Assembly (NCBI RefSeq): GCF_000422085.1
Contig: NC_021741.1
Span: 3,100,001 to 3,164,000 of the forward strand
Source: Serratia liquefaciens ATCC 27592
GTDB taxonomy: Bacteria; Pseudomonadota; Gammaproteobacteria; Enterobacterales; Enterobacteriaceae
DNA length: 64,000 nt
Direction of reading: 5' to 3'
Of this stretch, positions 44,001 through 52,274 are shown piece by piece. A model generated the notes under the pieces. It saw nothing but the letters and a program-made list of their open reading frames with translations. It did not search any database and was not told where the DNA came from. Positions within the stretch are counted from its first letter, which is position 1. Each line of letters starts with the position of its first letter. The position numbers and the translations under genes are program-made.

Positions 44001-44973
44001 CACCTTTATCAAGCCAACCCTGATCGAACTGGACAGCTTCGACGAGCTGCAAAAAGAGATCTTCGGCCCGGTGCTGCACGTGGTCCGCTTCCAACGCACC
44101 AATCTGGAGTCGCTGGTCGATCAGATCAACGCCGCCGGTTATGGTCTGACGCTGGGCGTTCACACCCGTATTGATGAAACCATCGCCCGCGTGACCGAAC
44201 GCGCCAAGGTGGGCAACCTGTACGTTAACCGCAACATGGTCGGCGCCGTGGTCGGCGTGCAGCCATTTGGTGGCGAAGGCCTGTCCGGCACCGGTCCTAA
44301 AGCCGGTGGCCCTCTGTACCTGTATCGCCTGCTGGCCAACCGTCCGGATGATGCGGTGCAACGCACCCTGCACCGCCAGGACGAAGAACGTCCGCTGGAA
44401 GCCACCGCGCGGCCACAGTTGCTCAAAGCCCATCAGGCACTGGAGCAATGGGCGATTGCCGAAAACCAGCGCGATCTGGTGACGTTGGCGCAACGCTACG
44501 CCGAACTAGGCCAGGGCGGTACCCTACGTCCACTGCCTGGCCCTACCGGCGAGCGCAATACCTATGCCCTGTTGCCGCGTGAGCGCGTACTCTGCCTGGC
44601 CGATAACGAGACCGATGCCTTGACGCAGTTGGCCGCAGTACTGGCCGTCGGCAGCAGCGTGCTGTGGCCGGAAGCCGAGCTGCAACGCACCCTGTATCGC
44701 CGCCTGCCGGCGGCGGTTCAGGCCAGCATCAGCTTCAGCAAAGACTGGCAGCAGGACAAGGTGGAGTTCGATGCCGCCATTTACCACGGCGACGCCGATC
44801 AGCTGCGCACCCTGTGCGAGCAAATTGCCCAGCGCAGTGGCGCGATCGTGTCAGTGCAGGGCTTTGCTCACGGCGAAACCAACATTCTGTTGGAACGCCT
44901 GCTGATCGAGCGCTCGCTGAGCGTCAATACCGCAGCCGCCGGCGGTAACGCCAGCCTGATGACCATAGGGTAA
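41002..44973 (+). CDS. putA: Trifunctional PutA: transcriptional repressor, proline dehydrogenase, P5C dehydrogenase
   Basis: The 1323-residue protein has an N-terminal ribbon-helix-helix (residues 1-47, TTTMGVKLDEATRERIKSAA), a proline dehydrogenase barrel (about 260-610; FAD/substrate residues in LVKGAYWDSEIKRAQ, QFATHNAHT and the YEFQCLHGMGE segment) and an aldehyde dehydrogenase domain (about 650-1130; CISPWNFPLAIFTGQIAAAL, ETGGLNAMIVDSSAL, catalytic Cys in SAGQRCSALR). A C-terminal trifunctional-type domain ends in NTAAAGGNASLMTIG. It converts proline to glutamate at the membrane and represses put genes when proline is absent. The ATG at 41002 is preceded by AGGAG and matches E. coli (MGTTTMG). 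Confidence 0.98.
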   Translation: MGTTTMGVKLDEATRERIKSAAQRIDRTPHWLIKQAIFNYLERLENGSDIPEIPALAAAGQAEADDIMPQVQEESHQPFLEFAEQILPQSVNRAAITAAYRRPETEAVPMLLEQARLPADLAKATHKMAYDIAEKLRNQKSANGRAGMVQGLLQEFSLSSQEGVALMCLAEALLRIPDKPTRDALIRDKISNGNWHSHLGRSPSLFVNAATWGLLFTGKLVSTHNEANLSRSLNRIIGKSGEPLIRKGVDMAMRLMGEQFVTGETIAEALANARKLEDKGFRYSYDMLGEAALTEADAQAYLVSYQQAIHAIGKASNGRGIYEGPGISIKLSALHPRYSRAQYERVMEELYPRLLSLTLQARQYDIGINIDAEEADRLEISLDLLEKLCFEPQLAGWNGIGFVIQAYQKRCPFAIDAVIDMAQRSRRRLMIRLVKGAYWDSEIKRAQMDGLEGYPVYTRKVYTDVSYLACARKLLAVPNLIYPQFATHNAHTLSAIYHLAGNNYYPGQYEFQCLHGMGEPLYEQVVGKVADGKLNRPCRIYAPVGTHETLLAYLVRRLLENGANTSFVNRIADATLPLDELVADPVTAVEALAASEGQLGLPHPRIPLPRELYGTKRINSSGLDLSNEQRLASLSSALLTSATQPWRAEPIIDAELDQGVEQPVINPAEPGDVVGYVREATEGEVSRALDAAAAAGPIWFATPPSERAAILERAAELMEGQLQSLLGILVREAGKTFNNAIAEVREAVDFLHYYAGQVRDDFANDSHRPLGPVVCISPWNFPLAIFTGQIAAALAAGNSVLAKPAEQTPLIAAQAVRILLEAGIPQGVLQLLPGQGESVGSVLVNDARVRGVMFTGSTDVAGILQRSIAGRLDPQGRPTPLIAETGGLNAMIVDSSALTEQVVTDVVASAFDSAGQRCSALRILCIQEDVAEHTLQMLRGAMAECRMGNPERLSTDIGPVIDAEAKTGIERHIQAMRAKGRKVYQAAKGNVQDEKEWSRGTFIKPTLIELDSFDELQKEIFGPVLHVVRFQRTNLESLVDQINAAGYGLTLGVHTRIDETIARVTERAKVGNLYVNRNMVGAVVGVQPFGGEGLSGTGPKAGGPLYLYRLLANRPDDAVQRTLHRQDEERPLEATARPQLLKAHQALEQWAIAENQRDLVTLAQRYAELGQGGTLRPLPGPTGERNTYALLPRERVLCLADNETDALTQLAAVLAVGSSVLWPEAELQRTLYRRLPAAVQASISFSKDWQQDKVEFDAAIYHGDADQLRTLCEQIAQRSGAIVSVQGFAHGETNILLERLLIERSLSVNTAAAGGNASLMTIG

Positions 44974-45026
44974 TCCGTCTGACTGGATGACCGCCGCAGG
45001 TCACTTAATCTGCGAACCCTCCCGCA

Positions 45027-45052
45027 AACCCTGCATTCGTGCAGGGTTTTTT
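45027..45052 (+). terminator. Rho-independent terminator of putA
   Basis: AACCCTGCA-TTCG-TGCAGGGTT with a UUCG tetraloop and a T6 run; 54 bases after the stop. Confidence 0.95.
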
Positions 45053-45092
45053 ATTGTCTGCGCCCATTCTGCACGCTAGCGTATCGCCCTGA

Positions 45093-45122
45093 TTGTCAAA
45101 AAGTGTGTATGGTGTGTATCAT
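45093..45122 (+). promoter_or_regulatory. Candidate hicAB promoter with tandem operator repeats
   Basis: TTGTCA (45093-45098) and TATCAT (45117-45122) with an 18-base spacer make a plausible sigma-70 promoter 17 bases from the hicA start. Between them lie two copies of GTGTGTAT (45103-45110 and 45112-45119), one base apart, positioned where a HicB ribbon-helix-helix dimer could repress. Confidence 0.55.
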
Positions 45123-45139
45123 AAGGGGACGGTAATCAC

Positions 45140-45322
45140 GTGAGAAGTTCAGAACTGATCGGGCTGTTAGAACAGGAAGGTTGGGTTTTAACGCGGATCA
45201 AGGGAAGCCACCATCAGTTTAAGCACCCGAACTCCCGTCTGGTGATCACCGTTCCACATCCGCGAAAGGATCTGAAAGCGGGGACGCTGCGCCAAATCAT
45301 GAAAGATGCCGGATTGTGCTAA
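45140..45322 (+). CDS. hicA: HicA-type mRNA interferase toxin
   Basis: The 60-residue protein has the compact HicA fold: SSELIGLLEQEGWVL, the catalytic-His strand RIKGSHHQFKHP, VITVPHPRKDLKAGTL and RQIMKDAGL. HicA cleaves mRNA and is neutralised by HicB. The start is a GTG at 45140 behind AGGGGACGG. The hicB start follows 29 bases after the stop. Confidence 0.94.
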   Translation: MRSSELIGLLEQEGWVLTRIKGSHHQFKHPNSRLVITVPHPRKDLKAGTLRQIMKDAGLC

Positions 45323-45351
45323 CCCGGCGCCATGAGTTAACAGGAGAAATT

Positions 45352-45765
45352 ATGTTCTACCCTGCTTATGTACATTCTGAACCGGACGGCAGCGCCAGCG
45401 GCTTCTTTCCCGATGTGCCAGGCTGCTATTTTGCCGGCGATACCCTGGACAGAGCCTTTGAAGACGCCAGAAGTGCGCTGGACGCCCATTTCGAATTCTT
45501 GAGCGAAGACAATCAGCCCATTCCTGGCCCACAGGCCGTGACCTTTCATCTGGCACAGGATAACGACAGTCTGAATGGCGGACAGTGGTTGTTGGTCAAT
45601 ATTAATATGGATAAGTTTGATGGTCGGGCGGAGCGTATCAATATTACCTTGCCGCACCGTCTGCTGAACCGCATAGATTCTCTGGTGCAGCAGCATCCCG
45701 GTTACGGTAGCCGCAGCGCCTTTTTGGCCGCCGCCGCCCGCAATGAATTATTGAAAGCCGGGTAG
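45352..45765 (+). CDS. hicB: HicB-type antitoxin
   Basis: The 137-residue protein has an N-terminal HicB partial-RNase-H fold (YPAYVHSEPDGSASGFFPDV, PGCYFAGDTLDRAFEDA) and a C-terminal ribbon-helix-helix (RINITLPHRLLNRIDSLVQQ, GSRSAFLAAAARNELL). It binds and inactivates HicA and probably represses the operon. The ATG at 45352 has CAGGAG 6 bases upstream. Confidence 0.94.
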   Translation: MFYPAYVHSEPDGSASGFFPDVPGCYFAGDTLDRAFEDARSALDAHFEFLSEDNQPIPGPQAVTFHLAQDNDSLNGGQWLLVNINMDKFDGRAERINITLPHRLLNRIDSLVQQHPGYGSRSAFLAAAARNELLKAG

Positions 45766-45774
45766 TCTATAGCC

Positions 45775-45793
45775 AGGGGGCTGCACGCCCCCT
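45775..45793. terminator. Hairpin between hicB and tcyN
   Basis: AGGGGGC-TGCAC-GCCCCCT, 9 bases after hicB and 4 bases past the tcyN stop on the other strand. T-runs are weak on both sides. Confidence 0.6.
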
Positions 45794-45796
45794 TGC

Positions 45797-46549
45797 TTAC
45801 TGATTCAAAAACTTGTCGAGGAATTGTTGAGTACGCTGGTGCTGCGGATTAGCGAACAGCTCTTTTGCCGGCCCCTGCTCCACGATACGACCGTGGTCCA
45901 TAAAAATGGCGCGGTCGGCCACGTCGCGGGCAAAGCTCATCTCGTGCGTGACGATCACCATGGTGCGTTTTTCTTCCGCCAGCGAACGTATGGTGTTGAG
46001 CACCTCGCCCACCAGCTCCGGGTCGAGCGCCGAGGTCGGTTCGTCAAACAGGATCACTTCCGGTTGCATCGCCAGCGCCCTGGCAATTGCCACCCGCTGC
46101 TGCTGGCCGCCGGAAAGACGGCGCGGATAGGCCGACTCTTTGCCGCTCAGCCCCACTTTGGTCAACAAGGCCCGTGCGCGCTGTTCCGCGCTGGCCTTGG
46201 GCTCGCCTTTTACGATGACCGGACCTTCAATAATATTTTCCAATACCGAACGGTGCGGGAACAGATTGAAGTTCTGAAACACGAACCCCACCTGCTGGCG
46301 TAAGGCACGAACCTGTTTTTTCTGTTTGCTCAGTGGCTTGGAACCGTCGATCAGTATATCGCCGACGCGAATGGTACCGGAATCCGGCACTTCCAGCAGG
46401 TTGATGCTGCGCAATAAGGTGGTTTTCCCCGAGCCGCTTGGCCCGATAATCGCCACCACCTCACCGGCACCGACTTCCAGATCAATCCCATGCAGCACCG
46501 TTTGACCGTTGAACTGCTTGGTCAGATTTTTCACTTCAATGGCACTCAT
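45797..46549 (-). CDS. tcyN: L-cystine ABC transporter ATP-binding protein TcyN
   Basis: The 250-residue polar-amino-acid-type ATPase has Walker A GPSGSGKTTL, Q-loop VFQNFNLFPHRSV, signature LSGGQQQRVAIARAL, Walker B VILFDEPTSALDPE and H-loop VTHEMSF. With TcyL and TcyJ it imports cystine and related sulfur compounds. It starts 3 bases after the tcyL stop and ends the operon. Confidence 0.95.
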   Translation of the reverse strand: MSAIEVKNLTKQFNGQTVLHGIDLEVGAGEVVAIIGPSGSGKTTLLRSINLLEVPDSGTIRVGDILIDGSKPLSKQKKQVRALRQQVGFVFQNFNLFPHRSVLENIIEGPVIVKGEPKASAEQRARALLTKVGLSGKESAYPRRLSGGQQQRVAIARALAMQPEVILFDEPTSALDPELVGEVLNTIRSLAEEKRTMVIVTHEMSFARDVADRAIFMDHGRIVEQGPAKELFANPQHQRTQQFLDKFLNQ

Positions 46550-46552
46550 GCG

Positions 46553-47215
46553 TTACTCCTGATCCTGGCGGTTTACGTGGGCTTCCAGACGATTTTGCAG
46601 CGCAGAAAGCAGGGTCGCCATCACCCAGTAAATCAGCGAGGCCGCCAGATACATGGTGAACACTTCCAGGGTACGCGAGGTAATCAGCTGCGCCTGACGG
46701 AACAGTTCCGGCACCTGAATGGTCGCCGCCAGCGAGGTGTCCTTCACCAGGCCGATAAAGCTGTTGCCCAACGGCGGCAATGCGGTACGCGCCGCCTGCG
46801 GCAGGATCACCCGACGCAGCGTCTGCCAGCGGGTCATGCCGATGCTGGCTGCCGCTTCCCACTGCCCTTTTTCGATCGACGAAATCGCGGCACGCAGGGT
46901 TTCCGAAGTATAGGCGGCAGTATTGAGCGACAGGCCAATCAGCGCCGCCGGGAAGGGATCAAACTCGATACCGAACTGCGGCAGGCCGTAGTAAATCATG
47001 AACAGCTGGGCAATCAACGGCGTACCGCGAAACAGTGACACATAAATGCGCGACAGCCATGACAGCGGCCATAACGGCGAAAGGCGCATCAGCGCCAGCA
47101 GAAAACCGAGCAGTAAACCGAGCGCCATGCCCCCCAGACTGAGCTGGAGAGTGAGGATCGCGCCCCGCAATAAAAATGGCGCTGAATCCAACGCCAGTTG
47201 GATACTTTCGTGCAT
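46553..47215 (-). CDS. tcyL: L-cystine ABC transporter permease TcyL
   Basis: The 220-residue His/Glu/Gln-type permease has five helices and the EAA loop EAAASIGMTRWQTLRRVILPQAAR, with FRGTPLIAQLFMIYYGLPQFG typical of YecS. The ATG overlaps the tcyJ stop (TAATG). Confidence 0.95.
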   Translation of the reverse strand: MHESIQLALDSAPFLLRGAILTLQLSLGGMALGLLLGFLLALMRLSPLWPLSWLSRIYVSLFRGTPLIAQLFMIYYGLPQFGIEFDPFPAALIGLSLNTAAYTSETLRAAISSIEKGQWEAAASIGMTRWQTLRRVILPQAARTALPPLGNSFIGLVKDTSLAATIQVPELFRQAQLITSRTLEVFTMYLAASLIYWVMATLLSALQNRLEAHVNRQDQE

Positions 47216-48015
47216 TATTTAGTTACGTCCGCGCCAAACCATTTCTCGGAGATCTTCGCCAGCGTGCCGTCTTTTTGCATTTCGGCAATCGCCTGGTTAA
47301 TCGCAGCCAGCAGTTCCGGGTTGTTTTTACGCACCGCCACGCCAGACTCCTGACGAGAGAACGCCGGGCCCGCTACCGCCAGCGTGTCGCCGGTTTTCTT
47401 CACCAGATCCAATGCCGCCAGACGGTCAACCAGAATAGCGTTGATACGGCCTACGCGCAGATCCTGGTATTTGGTCGGGTCATCATCATAGGTACGCACG
47501 TCCACACCCTGCACATTGTCACGCAACCATTGCTCGTAGTTGGTGCCCAGGCCCACGCCGACCTTTTTACCCTTCAGATCTTCCGGCTTGGTGATGGTGC
47601 CTTCGTTACCCTTCTTCACCAAGGCCTGAATGCCGGAGACGGTATAAGGCGTCGAGAAATCGTATTTCTTTTTGCGCTCGTCGGAAATGGTCACCTGATT
47701 GATCACCACATCGATGCGTTTTGAGTCCAGCGAAGCCAGCATGCCGTCCCACTTGGTAGGATTCAGCTTGGCTTTAACGCCAAGATGCTCCGCCAGGGCG
47801 TTGGCGAAATCCACCTCGAAGCCGGTCAATTTTCCGTCTTCCCCCTGGAAGCTGAACGGCGGATAAGTGCCTTCCAACCCGACAACCAGGGTCCCGTGAT
47901 GCTTCACCTGCTCCAGCAGGTTATCGGCGGCATAGCTCTGCGTGCTCAAACCGGCGGTCAGCGCAACGCTCATCACGCCCAGCAGCAATTGACGACGAAC
48001 TTTGGAAAAGATCAT
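47215..48015 (-). CDS. tcyJ: Periplasmic cystine-binding protein TcyJ (FliY)
   Basis: The 266-residue precursor has a signal peptide ending in TQSYA-ADN and the family-3 solute-binding fold (GTLVVGLEGTYPPFSFQGEDGKL; GFEVDFANALAEHLG; VVINQVTISDERKKKYDFSTPY; GVGLGTNYEQWL). ATG 48015 has GGGG 5 bases upstream; a GTG at 48021 is less likely. In E. coli this gene lies directly after fliZ; here dcyD comes first. Confidence 0.95.
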   Translation of the reverse strand: MIFSKVRRQLLLGVMSVALTAGLSTQSYAADNLLEQVKHHGTLVVGLEGTYPPFSFQGEDGKLTGFEVDFANALAEHLGVKAKLNPTKWDGMLASLDSKRIDVVINQVTISDERKKKYDFSTPYTVSGIQALVKKGNEGTITKPEDLKGKKVGVGLGTNYEQWLRDNVQGVDVRTYDDDPTKYQDLRVGRINAILVDRLAALDLVKKTGDTLAVAGPAFSRQESGVAVRKNNPELLAAINQAIAEMQKDGTLAKISEKWFGADVTK

Positions 48016-48129
48016 AAACACCCCATCTGTTGTTTATCTTTTTTGATATCAGCACTTTAACAGTGTGACCGCCTGCTTGAAGGAATATAACCTTATAAAT
48101 ATAGTTCAAAATGGAATAACAAAGTGCGC

Positions 48130-49122
48130 TTACACCTGTGGATGATAGGCGAACAGCGCCGGCGCACCGCCGGTATGGATAAACAGGATCGGGCCCTCGT
48201 CACGGAAGCGCTGCTGGGCTACGCCGTCGATCAGACCGGCCATCGCCTTGCCGCTGTAAACCGGATCCAACAACACCCCTTCCTGCTGCGCCAAAAGCTG
48301 TATCGCCGCCGTGCCTTCTTCGTTTGGCATACCGTACTGCGGCGCAAAATAGTCGTCCCACAGCGTAATTGGTGCCAGTTGGTCAATATCCAATGAACAG
48401 GCCAGCGCTTTTTGGATCAGCTCCACCTTGGGCAACTGGTCGATCACCTTGCGTGAAACAGTTACACCAATCAGTTGCGTTTCCGGCAGTAACTGCTGCA
48501 GGCCAACGGCCAGCCCGGCATGGGTTCCTGCGCTGCCCGAGGCCACCACTACTGAGCTGAATGCAACGTTGCTGCGCTGGCTCTGCTCGGCAATTTCCAA
48601 CGCACACTGCACGTAACCCAGCGCCCCCAGCGCATTGGAGCCGCCTACCGGCACCACATAAGGCCGGAAGCCTTGCCCTTCAATACGGGTCGCCAGATCG
48701 GCCAACTGCTGTTGCGGGTCATGCAGCGCGTCACACATCACCACTTCCGCGTTAAACAACCCGAGCAGCAAGCGGTTACCGTTGGTCAGGTAGTTTTCTG
48801 CCTGAGTGTCGATTGGGTTTTCCAGCAACGCTACGCAGTGCAGACCCAGCTTGGCCGCCACTGCAGCCGTTTGGCGCACATGGTTGGATTGGATGGCGCC
48901 GGCGGTGAGCAGCGTGTCCGCGCCTTGACGCAGCGCTTCTGCGGCAAGAAATTCCAGTTTTCTCAATTTGTTACCGCCCATCGCCATCGGCGTGACGTCG
49001 TCACGTTTGATGTAAATTTCGCGGCCAAGGTAGTCTGAAAGGCGAGACAGTTTTTCGAGCGGAGTGGCAGAGCCCACTAAATCGAGGCGCGGGAATTGCG
49101 CCAGTTTGTGTTGCAGATTCAC
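48130..49122 (-). CDS. dcyD: D-cysteine desulfhydrase DcyD (PLP enzyme)
   Basis: The 330-residue fold-type II PLP enzyme has the Schiff-base Lys in [13 protein letters not shown], substrate loop [20 protein letters not shown], phosphate-binding [15 protein letters not shown] and C-terminal [13 protein letters not shown]. It converts D-cysteine to pyruvate, H2S and ammonia. I chose GTG 49122 because GGGGG lies 5 bases upstream and the N-terminus then aligns with E. coli DcyD (328 aa); the ATG at 49152 has no good site. A gap of about 114 bases separates it from tcyJ. Confidence 0.94.
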   Translation of the reverse strand: MNLQHKLAQFPRLDLVGSATPLEKLSRLSDYLGREIYIKRDDVTPMAMGGNKLRKLEFLAAEALRQGADTLLTAGAIQSNHVRQTAAVAAKLGLHCVALLENPIDTQAENYLTNGNRLLLGLFNAEVVMCDALHDPQQQLADLATRIEGQGFRPYVVPVGGSNALGALGYVQCALEIAEQSQRSNVAFSSVVVASGSAGTHAGLAVGLQQLLPETQLIGVTVSRKVIDQLPKVELIQKALACSLDIDQLAPITLWDDYFAPQYGMPNEEGTAAIQLLAQQEGVLLDPVYSGKAMAGLIDGVAQQRFRDEGPILFIHTGGAPALFAYHPQV

Positions 49123-49221
49123 AACTTCCCCCAGGGAATCAGGTATCAACATCTAAACGATAGATTTAGCAGATGTGAACCTAATAATCACTCTTTATTC
49201 GTAACGGGGAAAGGGTGAGAG

Positions 49222-49241
49222 CCCCGGCTGGCGTGCCGGGG
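49222..49241. terminator. Hairpin after fliZ
   Basis: CCCCGGC-TGGCGT-GCCGGGG, 8 bases past the fliZ stop. There is no T-run on the minus strand, so it may reduce rather than end transcription into dcyD. Confidence 0.5.
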
Positions 49242-49249
49242 AAGCCAGA

Positions 49250-49759
49250 TCAGTAGCTTTTTTGCCAGGCAAGGTACTGGTCATATTTGCGCAGCGCAAT
49301 GCGGTAATTGTTGTGCGCCGCAGAAGGCAAGTCTTCGATAATACGCTGATGGCTGGCGTTACTGGCGAATTTATCCGCCGGATAGTTGCGCTCCACCAGC
49401 ATTTCATCCAGCCGCCGCAGGCGCACCACGTATTCACGAATGGTGCTGTGGCTCATTTCGGTTTGCTCAAACAGATATTGCTTAAACGACATAATATCGA
49501 AATAGCTCGGATGGCTATTGCAGGAGATCTCACTGCAAAAGCGGCACAGCGCCGTCAGCTCATTTTGCACATTCAGCCAAACGTGATCGTCAATCGGCTG
49601 ATCCATGCGCGCAATGGCATCTTTGTTGATGATCTTGCCACGAAACACCAACGCCATGCGATCCAATAGCTTGCCGCACTGAGAGCAATGGGTCTGGCTG
49701 TGTTTGTAATCTTTCAAATAACGACTCAGCGGCCGTTTTTTCAATAATATTCCTGGCAT
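49250..49759 (-). CDS. fliZ: Flagellar regulator FliZ
   Basis: The 169-residue product matches FliZ (KKRPLSRYLKDYKHSQTHCS; LTALCRFCSEISCNSH; FEQTEMSHSTIREYVVRLRRLDEML; NNYRIALRKYDQYL), with the core-binding-like segment related to integrase N-domains. FliZ represses sigma-S-dependent promoters and promotes flagellar gene expression. Start 49759 aligns with the E. coli N-terminus; an alternative ATG at 49816, one base after the fliA stop, would add 19 residues by coupled translation and cannot be excluded. Confidence 0.92.
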   Translation of the reverse strand: MPGILLKKRPLSRYLKDYKHSQTHCSQCGKLLDRMALVFRGKIINKDAIARMDQPIDDHVWLNVQNELTALCRFCSEISCNSHPSYFDIMSFKQYLFEQTEMSHSTIREYVVRLRRLDEMLVERNYPADKFASNASHQRIIEDLPSAAHNNYRIALRKYDQYLAWQKSY

Positions 49760-49817
49760 AGAAGCAGTCCGATTATCGCAATGGTGATCAGGTTGAAGGG
49801 GCAGAGTTGAGTGCATG

Positions 49818-50540
49818 TCAGTTCTCGTTCGCCAGGCGGGAGCGCAGGCGTTTTATTGCCTGGCTATGCAATTGGCTGACACGTGATTCCCCTACGTCCA
49901 GCACGGCGCCGATCTCTTTCAGGTTCAACTCTTCCTGGTAATACAGCGTCAGCACCATTTTTTCGCGTTCCGGCAACGCCTCAATGGCGTCAATCACCCG
50001 TTGGCGTAAATTGCCCTCCAGCAGATGATGTAACGGATTGGCCTCTTCGTGCCCTTCCAGCAGCGGTTCCGCGCTTTCGCCATGCTCTTCCCGCCATTCG
50101 TCGTAGGAAAAAAGCTGACTGTTATTGGTGTCCAACAGAATTTGACGGTACTCATCCAGTGGCAGGTTCAGCGTCTGCGCCACTTCCACTTCGCTGGCCG
50201 GCCTGCCGAGCCGCTGTTCCAACTGCCGCATCACCTGCGCCACTTCACGGGCATGGCGACGCACGCTGCGCGGTACCCAATCACGGCTGCGCAGCTCATC
50301 GAGCATGGCGCCGCGAATGCGTTGCACCGCATAGGTGGTAAAGGCGGTTCCCTGCAGGGCGTCATAACGCTCAACGGCGTTTAACAGCCCAATTCCCCCG
50401 GCCTGCAGCAGATCGTCGAGCTCCACGCTGGCGGGCAGCCTGACCTGCAGGCGCAACGCCTCGTGGCGCACTAACGGAACGTAGCGCAGCCAGAGAGAAT
50501 TTTTGTCCATCACGCCTTCGGCGGTATACAGATCGCTCAC
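49818..50540 (-). CDS. fliA: Flagellar sigma factor FliA (sigma-28)
   Basis: The 240-residue sigma factor has region 2 (DLLQAGGIGLLNAVERYDAL, FTTYAVQRIRGAMLDELRSRDWVPRSVR), region 3 and region 4 (LPEREKMVLTLYYQEELNLKEIG, ESRVSQLHSQAIKRLR). It directs class-3 flagellar promoters such as those seen upstream of fliC and fliD here. The start is a GTG at 50540 that fits E. coli FliA (LYTAEGVMDK). Confidence 0.97.
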   Translation of the reverse strand: MSDLYTAEGVMDKNSLWLRYVPLVRHEALRLQVRLPASVELDDLLQAGGIGLLNAVERYDALQGTAFTTYAVQRIRGAMLDELRSRDWVPRSVRRHAREVAQVMRQLEQRLGRPASEVEVAQTLNLPLDEYRQILLDTNNSQLFSYDEWREEHGESAEPLLEGHEEANPLHHLLEGNLRQRVIDAIEALPEREKMVLTLYYQEELNLKEIGAVLDVGESRVSQLHSQAIKRLRSRLANEN

Positions 50541-50673
50541 TATGTCTAAAACCTGCGGATAAGAGAGTCAGCGCTATTATCCGTAGGGGGCAAAATGCCA
50601 ATCGGCTGAACAGTCGTACAAAACAGGCCTTATTTGCGCCATGCATTAGCTGAGCGGTGCGCGACCATAAAAA

Positions 50674-50693
50674 AACCCCGCCGAAGCGGGGTT
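50674..50693 (-). terminator. Rho-independent terminator of fliC
   Basis: AACCCCGC-CGAA-GCGGGGTT; on the minus strand it leads into a TTTTTT run. It is about 30 bases past the fliC stop. Confidence 0.93.
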
Positions 50694-50724
50694 CTTTTGC
50701 GACAGGTTAATCGGGGAGAGTCGA

Positions 50725-51993
50725 TTAACGCAGCAGGGACAACACGTTCTGAGTAGACTGGTTAGCCTGTGCCAGAACAGAGGTGCCAGCCTGTTGCAGG
50801 ATGTTGGCACGGCTCATGTTAGACACTTCGGTCGCGTAGTCAGCATCTTGAATACGAGACTGAGAAGCAGACAGGTTGTTCACGGTGCTGTTCAGGTTGT
50901 TGATAACAGAATCGAAACGGTTCTGTACCGCACCCAGGGAAGAACGCAGACCGTCAACCTGAGCCAATGCTTTGTCCAGGGTTGCCAGTGGGTCTTTAGC
51001 ATCAGTGTTAACAGCGCCTTTGGTGACTGCACCGGTTTTTCCATCGACAGTAGCGTTATTGTAAACGGTGTTGCCATCGGCATCTTTGCTCTTAACAACG
51101 AAACCGGCTTTACCAGTGCTGTCAGTATAAGAATGCAGCTCTTCGCCTGCAGCCAGGCCAGTTACGTTGGTTTTACCAGCAACGGCTACATCTTTAACTG
51201 CAGTTACACCACCAGCTGCTGCCGCAGTGCTGACATCTTTGCCTGTATCGTAGTTAAATTTGCCTGATGCATCGACAGTCGCTGCATAGTATTTGCCTGC
51301 ATCGTCTTTAACTGCATACTTGGTAACACCGCCTTCAGTATAGGATGCGTACGGATCTGTACCATCCAGTGTTGGAGTAGGAGTACCAGTTTTAGTCCCG
51401 GTACTTGCAGCCACTGTTTTATCAACGGTAGTTACCGCGGCACCCACTTTATTAGTGTTTTTAGAAGCAACGCTGAAGTCTTGCAGACCCAGAGTATCTT
51501 TATTGATATTTTTCAGGTCGATTTCAATTGTTTCGCCATCGTTAGCGCCAACCTGAACGGTCAGTTTCTGGTCGCTGCTCAGTACTTTTACGCCGTTGAA
51601 ATCGGTCTGCTGAGAGATACGGTCGATCTCAGACAGACGCTGGGTGATTTCGTCCTGGATGGACTGCAGGTCGCTGGAAGAGTTAGAACCGTTCTGCGCC
51701 TGTACGGTCAGACGACGGATGTTTTGCAGGTTATCGTTAACTTCGTTCAGTGCGCCTTCAGTGGTCTGCGCCAGAGAGATACCGTCGTTGGCGTTACGGG
51801 AAGCCTGAGTCAGGCCTTTGATGTTAGCGGTGAAACGGTTAGAGATCGCCTGACCCGCAGCATCGTCCTTGGCGCTGTTGATACGCAGACCGGAAGACAG
51901 ACGCTCGATCGCAGTACCCAAAGAAGACTGAGATTTGTTCAGGTTGTTCTGCGCCATCAGCGACAGGCTGTTGGTATTAATTACTTGTGCCAT
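50725..51993 (-). CDS. fliC: Flagellin FliC
   Basis: The 422-residue protein has conserved D0/D1 ends ([41 protein letters not shown]-terminal [20 protein letters not shown] and NVLSLLR). A short variable centre at about residues 185-320 is rich in Thr, Gly, Ala and Lys and forms the exposed surface. It lacks the long D3 insert of E. coli FliC (498 aa). It is transcribed from a near-consensus sigma-28 promoter. Confidence 0.98.
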   Translation of the reverse strand: MAQVINTNSLSLMAQNNLNKSQSSLGTAIERLSSGLRINSAKDDAAGQAISNRFTANIKGLTQASRNANDGISLAQTTEGALNEVNDNLQNIRRLTVQAQNGSNSSSDLQSIQDEITQRLSEIDRISQQTDFNGVKVLSSDQKLTVQVGANDGETIEIDLKNINKDTLGLQDFSVASKNTNKVGAAVTTVDKTVAASTGTKTGTPTPTLDGTDPYASYTEGGVTKYAVKDDAGKYYAATVDASGKFNYDTGKDVSTAAAAGGVTAVKDVAVAGKTNVTGLAAGEELHSYTDSTGKAGFVVKSKDADGNTVYNNATVDGKTGAVTKGAVNTDAKDPLATLDKALAQVDGLRSSLGAVQNRFDSVINNLNSTVNNLSASQSRIQDADYATEVSNMSRANILQQAGTSVLAQANQSTQNVLSLLR

Positions 51994-52086
51994 TGTATGC
52001 TTTCCTTACGTGTCAGTTGCGATCTTCGCAACGTAGTTAAAAGGTTCGGGCTGCTTTGCCCACGGCGTCAACCACCGTCCCATCAG

Positions 52087-52113
52087 GTATCGGCCCTCCC
52101 CCTGCAACCTTTA
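52087..52113 (-). promoter_or_regulatory. Sigma-28 promoter of fliC
   Basis: Minus strand: TAAAGGTT (52113-52106), 11-base spacer, GCCGATAC (52094-52087). Compare the enterobacterial sigma-28 consensus TAAAGTTT-N11-GCCGATAA. The -10 ends 93 bases upstream of the fliC start. Confidence 0.93.
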
Positions 52114-52206
52114 GAATTTTTTTGTTTTTTTTTCGCTTCGCCGCAATGGCAGAAATAACGCGGGTTTTCCTTCTTCTATTACGTCATCGTTTTTTAAACT
52201 TTCCGG

Positions 52207-52233
52207 TAAACTTTTTCTCCGCTGGGCCGATAA
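52207..52233 (+). promoter_or_regulatory. Sigma-28 promoter of fliDST
   Basis: TAAACTTT (52207-52214), 11-base spacer, GCCGATAA (52226-52233): an exact -10 and one mismatch in the -35 of the sigma-28 consensus, 41 bases from the fliD start. Confidence 0.94.
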
Positions 52234-52274
52234 ACGCGTAAAGCGAATAAAGTCATTATTAAGGAGAATTACGA

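Noticed and set aside
42067..44493. An 808-codon open frame antisense to putA
   Set aside because: It mirrors a GC-rich, highly conserved gene and its translation has no recognisable domain; long antisense frames are common in such codon usage.
50581..50640. Possible sigma-28 promoter upstream of fliA
   Set aside because: A GCCGATTG -10-like sequence exists but no TAAA-type -35 lies at the proper distance.
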